Source: Diphasiastrum complanatum
Lineage: Eukaryota > Streptophyta > Lycopodiopsida > Lycopodiales > Lycopodiaceae
Reading direction: 5' to 3'
Assembly: GCA_029204225.1 (NCBI GenBank)
Contig: CM055093.1
Span: forward strand, 27,935,566-27,999,565
DNA: 64,000 nucleotides
This document shows, in pieces, positions 22,060 through 34,000 of this stretch. Numbering within the stretch: the first letter of the stretch is position 1; each line of letters starts with the position of its first letter. The position numbers and the translations under genes were made by a program. The notes under the pieces were generated by a model that searched no databases, was not told where the DNA came from, and saw only the letters and a list, made by a program, of their open reading frames with translations.

Positions 22060-25000
22060 TATTGATGTCTTTAAGATACCATAAGGTACGTAAGAGTAAA
22101 TTTTAAGTGCTCGTGAAAACTGCAGGAGTGTAAACATATGAGGTAACTAAAGCTAAACTACTGATTATTGTAAAATAAAAACTTTTTATAACGTATTTCC
22201 AAGTCATTAAAGTCGTGCAGTGTAAATACCACTACTAATACTTAAAAATACCACATACAAGGTCAATCATTCTGACTGTCTGATGTCTCATATAGGTAGT
22301 TATGTAGAGAAACAAAATATGATGTGATAGACGATGTGGCTGTGACTGTGGGAGCTGATTATAGTATTTCTGATGACGTGCGGCTGGTACAGTATGAAGC
22401 CTGTCAACAAATTTGAGGCTAGGGTGGAACTCTCTGGCATCAATCCTGATGCCTAAGAGGAAAGAGAGAATTGCCATCTGAATCTGGCTTTCTATTTTTC
22501 CATCAGGATGTAATTTATCTCTATAATGTACTAAGAGCCTGACATGTATCATCTCTGAAGTGAGAGATCTCTCAGATCAAACCAGGGCATAGTTAATGAA
22601 GTGTAGTTAGATTCTCAAGATAACCAATGTGATTGTGCCATCTTGAGAGACCTGGTAATCAGTCATAACAATGATTTGGTCAGCACACAATTAAAACATA
22701 GTTCGATGCTATATCTTTCACATTACTTCACTGCATTCACTATTCTACGAAAATCAATAACAGTTGAATACAAAAGTTGCGCCGAATCTTAGGAAACCTA
22801 AGAAATCACCGCAAGTCTCCCAGAATGTCATTGATCTACCTTAACAATCTTAGTTTACATTGGGATGTGTCTAGATCAAAATCTTGGAGAGACCTTGTTT
22901 TAGAATGGTTCAATCATCGTAGTGCCCCTCCACATGTCACACTCAAGTTGCTCTAAATTCTAATCACTGGGGCAAAATTTGTAAAAGGAGAAACTAGCTA
23001 GCTCAAATTAATCTATAAAAGGATCTCCCATCGGCTGATTATCTTATATTACCCAGAATTTGGTTGTGCAAGTGTTTTTTGGTCCTAGTGCAAGGGTTTG
23101 TAAAGGCTCGTAGGCTGGCTTTTCAAGTATTTGACCTTAATTAAAACATTCACCATCAAGCCAGTAGCCTAGTCACACCATGTAGAGAAAAATTTCTGAA
23201 GGTGCGAATGTTCCTAAAATGCTCGCATTCACATGTGTGAGTGTAAGTGTTCCTTGCAATAGGGAAAAGAATTAGATCTTCTTCATGAAAATGTTCATAG
23301 CCATATAGTAGCCAGTTGTTCCCAAAATCAGCAGTAATATTGACCTCTGATCTCATAATCAAATAGATAGCAAATGAAATTCTCGTCCATTTCCACCTCT
23401 CCCATGGGACATAACTAACACACGTCCTTCTCATGACGAGTCCTATATCGGCCCATCTCAATTTGAGAATACTCACCTATCAATATGAATCACATATTAT
23501 GCAATATCTCACGAGGCGTGGAGCCAGAATCAAACCCCAAATGTGGTTATTTGTAAACGGTATGTCTTGTAAAACTCTGATTTGTCCCCCGAACCAAACT
23601 CACTAGGCATAGGGCCTATGTATGAACTGTTGGATATACAAATGTGTACCTTCGGGAACGTGTGATATAGAGATGTCATAGAAATCCAGGAGTTGTAGCC
23701 TTCGAGTGCCATGAAGACAGATGCCCCTGCTTATGAGACCTCCAAGAGGACCTGACCAATGTTTCATGAATCGCTGATTCGCATGACCAACCGCGGTTCA
23801 AATCGGGCCAGTTTGAAACCGGCCAAAAGCATTAGGCCTGAGGCCCAATTAGGGCCATTTCATTGCTTGAAGCGTGCATGCGAGAGAACTAAATGAAAAA
23901 TAGTGCCATCAACTTCACAATACCATGTCCAATCATGAGAGTTTGATAATTACCAAGATTCATGGGATCACCAGTTTTCTGTATGGAATGAATGATGTAT
24001 GGGCACCAACAAGACGAATACCCGATCGAGTAAGGTGGCTAAGAGGGGTGACAGCAAATCAACTGCCTGGATCAATAACCCATATTCAAGATAATCATAT
24101 CTCTGGCTTTATAGGTGTTCAAGGTGAACTCAAAAGGTCTAGGGAAGACGGAAATGGATGTTTTGGTATGGATGGTATATACGGCAGCAAAGTCAATCCA
24201 TATGCGCAAGTCGTCAAGGAGTGGAGGTGGAGCATGGGGAATGAACTCATGCCAAAAGGCGCCTGTGCAAGAACTGTAGAGAAGACCAATAAGTTATCTC
24301 CCTTCCAACTCTTCATAGGCCTACTTCTTACAGCAAAGTAAGTAGCTATACAGACGGCAAGTGGAGTGCATGAGATGGGGGGGTTGTACATCAAGCGAGT
24401 GGTCAAAGGTGTATTTGGGTGCACGGTCAAGCGATGGGAGTGAAAATCGTTGAGGGGCAAGATTAAAAGAAAGGAAGGAGTGGTCAGAGAGAGTGGTAGG
24501 ATATATATGAAAGTCACTTATGAGTGAGATGGAGGATGGTTATCCCATGAGATAATCAACAACACTATGTCCACCATTGTGGGGACGACAAGTATACCCA
24601 CCAGAATCAGGCCAACAAGCTGGACCATTAAGAATAGCTAGTTCATGAGCTTCTCCCAACTGCGATAGGTACTCCCCAACTGGTAGTAGGACCCAAAGTA
24701 TCCTTTGAAGTCCTGGTAACTCAAATTCATCTCCATCAAGGGCGTACTAAAAGCTGGTCGGTAGTATCATAGAAGTCTATCTGTCTGCAAGTTGTCAGGC
24801 CATTGATGTCACTAGTGAGAAAGACGTAACCTCACTTTGCATATCCAATAAAATCCGTAAAGAGGTCAATGTAAGGTGAGCTTGCTATTAACCTTTTTGA
24901 GAGAGAGGACAATTCAATTTTAACCATATGTAGTTCTGGCTTCATCACATGGAAGTCCTGCAATAATAGATCTTTCTATATATATAAAAGTGAATCAAGT

Positions 25001-28000
25001 ATAGCCTGTGATCCATGCCGAATGGGAATGACACTATGGAATATGGAGGGATGGAGGTGGAGATGAGGGTTGTGCAGGTGTACAGGTGTACAGGTGATAA
25101 GAGCAGCTCATAAGGTAACAAAGGTACATAAGACTAACAGAGTACATTCCAAGTATGGTCTAATTTAGACCATACTTATGAGGGCTGTGCAGGTGTACAG
25201 GTGATAAGAGCAGCTCATAAGGTAACAAAGGTACATAAGACTAACAGAGTACATTCCAAGTATGGTCTAATTTAGAAAGTGTAATACGTCTCTGAGGAAA
25301 ATCTGAAACATCTAAGAGTAAGCTAAGAATGAAACATACACGGATACAAAGATGATGAACTGAATAAAGAGCTATAAGAGAACTCCTAACAAGAATTCCC
25401 ATGAACCAGAAATCTACAATAGATGGGGGGCCATATCATGAGATGAGCAGCTAAAAAAGACTGTCATAGGTTACGGAAGGCATGTGCGAGTCCGCCGTCA
25501 AGCCGGTCCCAGAGCTCTCAACGCCATAGGTCTCAATATCTCACGATGCTATCTTTTATCCAGGTGTTTGAAATAATAGCCACCTCATCTTCTAAATCTT
25601 CTAAGATGTCAATGAGCAGAGCGTGGTAGGCTGGTTAAGAAAGAGGCAGTGGTGCCTCCCACTGATCTCATAATATAGAGGACAGCTGAACATAGAATGC
25701 TCCTCTGTCTCAACCTCACCTAAAGTACACAAATGATGAATCCTAAAACACTGGAAAAGGTCAATTACAAGATGTAGCCAATGAGAACAAATCCAAACGT
25801 ATCCCTAAGTGAACTTGGGGCTATGTGATAGTCTCGAGTGTAAATGCTGAGGTAAGTTGACAATCTCAACTGCATCTCTCTCCATAAAGTGAGTCAGAGA
25901 GAAAGAGAGAGAGTCAAGCAACTATGAAGTAGAAACGGAAAGGAAAAACTTCCTTGGTCAACATGGAGAGATTATGCTTCTCTAGGCATATCCAAGATGT
26001 AGAGAGTGTCACCAATCCTGGTTACTCCGACTACAATATATCTTGCAGAGACTCGGCGTAGTGGGATTACTCAGTGCAATTGTGCCATCCTCTCACACAT
26101 CCAAATCACTAGGCACTATGTTGTCCTGTTTGAGACAAATCAAACCCTTGCTTTCCCATCAGATTGTGCTAGCTAAGTTTGCTATGCCTCTTCTTTAGGC
26201 CAATAAGAAATTTTGAGGTATCCTATATCTTTAGAGAGTTCAAGAGTTTGGAGTCTCAGATATGGGCAATAGATACCCCTAGCTACCAGTTACATCATCT
26301 CAGAGGATTCATGAGCAGGGTGTCATCACCTATCTTGGTATTTTTGGGCTACACCCCTCTTGATTTCCTGCGGTATCTCTAAAGTCTATTTCCCATCTTC
26401 CTGAGGGTACACACTCATAAATCAGGGAGATTATAAATTGATCATATGTTCAGAGTCTGGGCAATTGGGGGGCAATTGGAATTGTACAGATCATAGTTCT
26501 TGGAGATGAGTGCATATGAAGGTTTGACACGTGCACCACATTCAGACCTTGAGATATCACATAGCTTACGAAATTCATCGAGTCAGTTGAGGGTGTCATC
26601 ACACCACCTTCAGGTTGAAACTGGCAAGTTTTGTGGGATTCCTCATGAATATCTGCTCTATGAATGAGTTAGAGATGGAACAATGTATGTTTCGATGCCC
26701 GTTGTAGTATGTAGTATGCGAACAGAGGCCGGTACTACTGCCTATTTCAAGACCAGGCTGATACACTGTGCTCAATGATCTCATACAAGGATTAGAGACG
26801 TGTTGCCTTACTGTTGCCTGAGATGTTTCGTCTCAGAGAGGATACATGGAGGGATCTGACCGCTTCACATATGCATATCACATCCTTTTCCTCTAAACAT
26901 CATAACTAAGATTCAAATTCAGAGCCTTGTTCCTTCACACACCAAGATCAGCAGCAGAAAGACTTTACATAGTCTGTACTTCGGAGCATTACATTGATTC
27001 TTTCGAGTCTCACACGTTTCCCTCTTGTTTATTTAGACTTGACTATTTTTCGAAGTGTCCCCCACATCAATGTAACCTATTCAACTGGTATACAAGAATA
27101 GAAGGTCTTAATCAAAGTTAATCATACAAAGTTCAATAGAGTCTCAGAATGCAAATAAAAAGTGTCATGGGGAAATTGACAGCGGGTACTATTAAAAAAG
27201 TACCCACAATAGCAGGAATATGATAATGTTCTGTGTGCCTCTTGCAACAACGAAAACCATTAGTACGAGACGCTACGCTAGTATCATGAGAAAAGTTGAG
27301 GTCCGTACAGGCCATGATTTGTCAATGCTCATCTCCCATGTTTCAACATAAAGTTGTCTGTCTTTTATACACAGACCGAGCTAACAAGGAACATAACTTG
27401 AAAACTTTCAAAAAAACGTCTCAAAAACAGATGTCTTAAACAATGAGAATCACGTCACTTAGACTTTTGCAACTTCAACTTGTGTTAGTCGTCCAATGAG
27501 TGGCATCTTGGTTAAGTCCTCCTTTCCACTCCTTGAGGCCAGGAGATCAACACCAATCTAACAGAGTTAAGAGAGCATACAAGAAAAGTCAAATCTATGC
27601 TCATTGAAAATCCTGAAAAATTATCTTACCTCAGAAAATCGTGGAATATCCAAACTTGAAATGAGTGAGATATTTGAAGAATAACCATTGCCTGCTTCAG
27701 GATTTTTCATTTGCTGCCCATTACTAATAACTATGAAATCTATGTACTTTTCCAGATCACTGAAGTCTTTCAAAAGGTCCAGGTCATCACACCAGCATAT
27801 TGATTTATTTTTTTCATTGAGAGATATCCATGTATCCTGTATGGTTGGAAATATTCTAGCACCTGTCGACAGCAACTTGCTCTTCCATTGTGCCTGATCT
27901 TCAGTATTTACTCTGCCTGACTCAATTTCAGCTGACAATGCCGAGAATATACCTAATACCTGCCCCTCAAACCGGAAACCATTTGAAAATTCAAAAAGTG

Positions 28001-31000
28001 AAATGGCAATTTAATCTTATGACAGCTGTAACTGAAGCTGCTCATGTCAAACTACATTCAAAAATGTAGGAAGAGTAAATAGTGACAATTATCCTACCCT
28101 TGAAATTTGAAAGCACATCTGCTTGAGAGAAACTGAAAAAAATGAAAGGTTTTTAGCATAAGTTTTGAGTGCCAGATTATGAACACGTCCACCAAATATC
28201 ATGCACCACAGAACGACCAAACAACAAACAAGGATTTTTGCCACACTAAGTAGTTCTACAAAGTATCTTGCAAATATTATTCACAAAACTTTCAATGACC
28301 ACAGGACAAGGCTATACTAGCCTCCTCAAGTTTGTACACCCTACTGTAGAAAGTTTTAGATCTCCTTCCCGAAAAATTATGAGAACCTTCTCAATACAAA
28401 GTCTTTACAGGGACTTCTAGAGCTCACGTAGAGCCATGAAAGCTAGGATAATATCTGTAGAGAAACCTAGGTCTCGGAGTCTCTGGATAAGTAAGGAGCG
28501 TGGGACAGAATCAAAGGCTTTCCTGAAGTCCACAACACAACAGTAAACCTTTTCTCTCCTGTGTCTAGCTTTCTCAATGAGGGCTCGAAGTGTGAATATG
28601 TGATATGTAGAGGAATAATGAGTGCAGAACCCTGCCTGACCCAAAGCATGTAATCTCCTCGACTCTACCTCTGAGCTAACTGCAGACTTGAGGATGGTGC
28701 CATATAGCTTCATGATAACATGTCCAATCATAATAGTGCGGTAATTACCAAGTACCATGGGGTCACCATTTTTTTCGATAGGATGTATGATGTTGGTGCA
28801 CCAAGAGGGCAGTTGTGAAAATTCATGTTTCAAAAACTGGAAATCCGCTTTCATTTGGTCATCTTCCCAAGAGGAAAATAGTTCAGTCGATTTGGAGGGA
28901 GTGCATGGGATAGGTACTGTAGATGGGGGAACTGTGGATTCGTGGGAAATAGGAATAGAAAGGAGGCCGGTAGGAATGGCCAGATTGATAGGATTGGAGA
29001 TCAATGAAGATGCAGAAGAGGTGGAAGAAGAAGATGATGAGAGAGGGGAAGGAGGAGCAGAGGCAGGGGGGGGGGGGGGGGTGGGGGGTGCTGCATCAAT
29101 GGGCACGTCACCATCGGTTAGCAGCAGATCAACAAGTAGCTGTGGGGAGCAGACAGCGAGGGCATGGGGTGGGTAGGCAGCGAGTGCAAGGGGGGGTGGA
29201 CAGGCAACAAAGGCAGGTGGACAAGCAGGGGGTGGGCGGACATCGAGGGGGGGTGGGTTCCAGCGAGGGCAGGGGGTGGGCAGGTAGCGAACACCGGGGG
29301 GGGGACATGCAGCGAGGACAGGGTCTGGACCAACCGTGAGGGCAGGGGGTGGGCGGACAGCTAGGGGGGGTGGTTCCAGCAAGGACAGTGGGTGGGCGGA
29401 CAGCGAGGGGGGGGTTTGATTCCAGCGAGGAGGAGATGGCAGCCGTAGAGAGAGAGAGAAGGAGAGAGAGAGAGAAGGAGAAGGCGTTATTAATGTCTTA
29501 AAGGCGTATAAGACTAGTAAATGTACAAGTCAAGTATGTGGTAACAATGGGAGCGTATGAAAAGTCTCTGAAACAGTAACGAAAGAAACAAAAAATCTAA
29601 GTACTATGAACTAAAATAAATGAGATGAGATATATATGAGCATAAGTGCTACTAAATGTCAGAAATGAGGTATGTCACTGTCATCAGTCCAGCTGCTGCT
29701 ATAGAATGATGTGATGAGAGAGAGAGAGAGAGAGAGAACTTTATTAATGTCTTTAAGGTATCAAAAAGGTACATAGGACTGGAGAGTACATTTAAAGGGT
29801 GATAAGCATCTTGGGAGCAATAAATGTCTCCCATTAAACAAGGAAATAAACAAAACAAGTTAAAGTATAAAGAGAGATAAAATGTCTAAGTAGAAAGGAT
29901 CTCTCTCAATTATATAAATTGTCTGTATAAGAGTGTCTCCATGTGGTGAGACTATAATATAGGGGCCCCTGTGGTTGAAGGAGGTGATGTCCATATGTCT
30001 AGTGGCTGAAATGTATAACTTGGTGGATCCGGGAGGCCCATTTTTAGATCTGAAATGCATCTATCTTATTGGTACATGTCTAAGTATACCATCATATGTT
30101 TGCATTGCCTCTGGGACTGGTGTCCAGAAGGAATAATTGCCTCATCTTTTGAGTCACTGCCGGATATCTTGTTGTATCTTTGTGCAGTGTGAAAAGAAGA
30201 ATATCCCCCTGTGCGATGAAGTCTGCTAAATCTCCTACTGCTGATGAAGAATGAATGCATTACAGTTCCATAACTCAATACGTAGGTGAGGTGGATGTAG
30301 GTGATGTGGGTGATATGGATGGGGTCTCGGGCTGCTCCTACGCTTGAGAGCTCCAACTTCCTAGGCACTAGAGGTAGATGGACCTCGATCCAAATTTCGA
30401 TCCTGACCATCGTGATAAACGGCACAACGTCCTGATGCTTTAGCCTCCTGAAAATCTTCTTGCGTTCCTGAACTTGGATATAAGTAAGATCCTCAACCAA
30501 GAAAATCTGTGCGCTCTTCAGTTTAGGCTTGAGTCTCAATATTTTGGTTCTTTCTTGTTTTAATTTGACACGAAGAATAAGAGTGAATTGTCTTTTTTGG
30601 TTCGCCGTGCCTTACCCAATCCGTCGGTATTGAAACTCAACTTAGTAGCTAAAAAGGATTTTGGCTCTTTCTCAGCATCTTGAGTGTCGAGAACACCTCA
30701 AACTCGGACATTGAGAGCTTTGAAGTCATGTAATTTTTCTTCAGAGATGGTAGCTGAGATAACAATAGACATACGAGCAGCATTACCTTCCTCTTTTTGG
30801 AGTTTTTGTAGCCTCCTTATGTTCGTTCAAATGTCATTCCAGCTGATTGATTTTATTTGTCCCTCCATGGTCTGGATTCTCTGCTTGAGAACCCTGTTAT
30901 CCTGAAGTAACGTCGTCATTGCCATCTCTAAGTTGCTGTACTTCCGAGTCTTAAGGCATCCAGCTCTGCTTTTAGATATCCCTCAAATGCCTTTCTTGGT

Positions 31001-34000
31001 GTGTAGATATCATCTTTAGAATTATTGACGGATGAGGAAGAGAAAAAATAGGCACGTGTGTGAGAGTGTGTGCGCGCATAATAATCACATGTATCCATGT
31101 CAACATGTCAAGACTGTGCTGTTGTTGTTGTGTTGATGCTGTAAAAAGATGTAATGTGAGCCACAACATGAGAAGGCATTGGAGCCTACTGGCGTCGTCT
31201 GTGAGCGTGAGCATGTGTAGTAGTACGTCTCTGCGTAGGATGTCTGGTGATCCTTGGTAGTAACGTGATGGTGGGAAGTACACTATCTCTGATATCTATG
31301 AGCATGTGAGCGGCTGTCATACTCGTCGTTGTCATAATCCTCCTCCTCAGGCACTAAATCTCGCGATCTCCGCCTAGTAAAGAATGAAGTAATCAATGGC
31401 TGTGAGGTCCCGTATAAATCTCTCCGTACTATGGACATCTCGCATACCATCAGAGCGACACACCGTGGGTCCTCATAGGCTATGAGAGAGCGTAGAGTGG
31501 TAGGCATGTCTCGAAACAGGCAATGATATCACCCTCTGATCTCATAGTATACATGGCACCTAAAGATAAAGTGCTCTTTAAACTCCACCTCGCCTAAAGA
31601 GCATAATTGGCAAATCCGCTCCTCTCTAGGAATACCATGGAACCTCGCAGTCTCAATAGCTAGCTTATGAGAAGACAACCTGAGCTGTCCCAGTGTAAAT
31701 CTGAGGCAATGTGATAGTCCCGAATCCAAGTAGCAGGGCATGACCGGGGTCCCTAATGTATCTAGCTCCAAAATATGGGTCTGGTAGAAAGCTGGCTTAA
31801 CCCCTAGCTGGTTACGCCAAGTCTGCCCTAGATATGCGCGATAAAGAAATCGTCTGATATACTGAGAGAGAGAGAGAGAGAGAGAGAGGTTCAATATGAT
31901 TTTACTAGAAAAATTTGCAGCAAAATGCTACTGTTGAAGAGAATAACAGAAAGATGCATATACAGATTCAATTGAATACCCTGGCTTATAGATGGAAGAG
32001 TTTATCAGCCTCCTTAAAAAGAAGCAAGGGGGAGATGACATAACCATCGGTCCCAACTCAATGGCCCAAGAATGGAGAGCATTGGTCTTGAAAATCTTGG
32101 CAAACTAGATAAATGAACTGCTCTCAAAAACACCTTTCATTTAATACCCATTTTGGCACCAAATTTTTTTTTTTTGAAATTGCATTCAAGAAACCCTAAT
32201 GGGAAATCCCAGATCACGTTCCGGCCGAACGTGGCCTGCATATGTACCATAGTTGCACAGAAACGCGTTTCCGGAAAAAAAACGTTTCTTGAAACGTGTT
32301 TTTGGAAAACTCGTTTCTGGATTCAGAATCTCTGTTAAAAAAAAGCAAATATTAAAAAATCAATAGAGATTGACAGAATCCAGTAGGAATTGATACACCT
32401 AAACTGGACCACACTGTACTCGAAACCTACATAAATGTACTGCCCTTAATTAATGATTTAATTTGATACCCATATTGCCCACAAAATTTATTTTTAAAAA
32501 AAAAAGTGTTTCTGAGAAAATCTGCCCCAAACCAGAAACCCGATTCAGAAACTCCTTTCTGGACGTGTTTCTGGACGCGTTTCTAGAAACGCAGTGCAAC
32601 TATGATATTTACATCATAACCTGAACATAAATCTTTGCAAAATAATTGAGCGAATACATGAACTACATCAAATGAATCTTTCTGCAAGATTGCAACTTAA
32701 TACGTTCCTAGACTTGATTCAGCATTGAATGTTTAAAATATAAGTGGATAGAACATCTGAGCTAACTTCTCACTAAGACTCTTACAATACAGATACACAT
32801 GGCACAGACATCAAGTGTGTAAGCATGGACAGCTGACGCACATACATTCTGCCAAATAGTGTTGTGAATCTACACATCACATCAATCATCAATCAGAGGC
32901 AAAATAATAAAGGCACACACTTTCTGACATTTACTCGATATAACAGAAAGGAAACAAAATATCCAATTCACTATGCTGGACCGGCGTGATAGCTATTCGT
33001 AACCAACCAAGCGAGGGGTTTGTGAAATTATAGATTTACCTGCTCCATTGCTTCATGTGGGGAGAAAAAAGCTGAAATCTGTTGCAAAATTGAGAGATAG
33101 CCATCAAAGTCAGGTTGCTCTTGGACACACAATATTCCCACGAAAAAGGCACGAAGACTTGGGTAGACTTTGCTTAAAGGTTTCAGACTGAAGGTGCACC
33201 CTGGAGCTTTCTCACGTGCCATCTCACTTGCTTGTAAATGGGCATCCAGTATATCTAGGGAACCAGTAGCATCACTCCAGCTAACATCAGCCAAGTGATA
33301 AAACTCCCCTCGAGAAATTGTTTCAGAGTTTGTATGCAGCATTTCAGGAACAAAAATGCATGGAAACGAATCCAGCAGTTTCAAAACAGCTTCTTGTTGA
33401 GCACCGATCTCAGTCCACAAGAATGAATAAATTCGTACCATCTGAGCAACACTGTTAAACCAACAAGTGAGGTGAACTAAGACTCTGATATTTACCGAGC
33501 ACCAACTATAAAAATTGTAGGCAAATGTAGATATTAAAGAAAATACTAAACAGGCATGCAAGGTTCATATACAGCATAGTTGAAGCCTGCTTTCTAATGA
33601 TTGATCACAAGGACGCAATGAATATCACTACTTATTATGCTAATCCTTCAAAAATGTAGCAAAACCTCAATGTCAACAAAATCTCACTACACTTTCTTGC
33701 TCTCATTTTTGCAAACTTAGTTGCATAAAAAACTCAGACTATTATCGATACAGTTTTATGGACCGACCTTAATTCAAGTTAGCCACAAATTTTAAAGGAC
33801 TTGTAAATTGCTGCCCTCTCAAATGTATATCCAAAGTTCCAAGTGCCGTACCACGGCACCTGGTACGGCACGGGTTCCGAAGGTGCCGTACAGGTGCCGT
33901 GGAACCCACGGAACCTGTTTTTTTTTTTTTAAGTCATTTTTTGGTTTAAAAACTAAAAAAAAAAATCAGGCGCCGTACCACGGCACGTGTGCCGTGGTAC

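Noticed and set aside
23730-23820. Possible tRNA or tRNA-derived SINE (GGTTCAAATC B box)
   Set aside because: No A box at the expected distance and no cloverleaf could be drawn.
27480-27557. A possible extra NOV exon (CTGTTAG|ATTGGTGTT..., reading [20 protein letters not shown]) just after the exon at 27630-27959
   Set aside because: The frame would fit, but the donor would be a weak GTTGAA or GTCTAA. The protein reads better when PRFSE joins [10 protein letters not shown] directly, as in the family. A junction read would settle it.
28757-29364. Plus-strand frames with glutamate- or glycine-rich products over the G-run minisatellite
   Set aside because: They are low-complexity by-products of the repeat; the minus strand leads into a real RT.
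30684-30905. Plus-strand 73-codon frame opposite the coiled-coil region
   Set aside because: A shadow of the minus-strand LINE reading.
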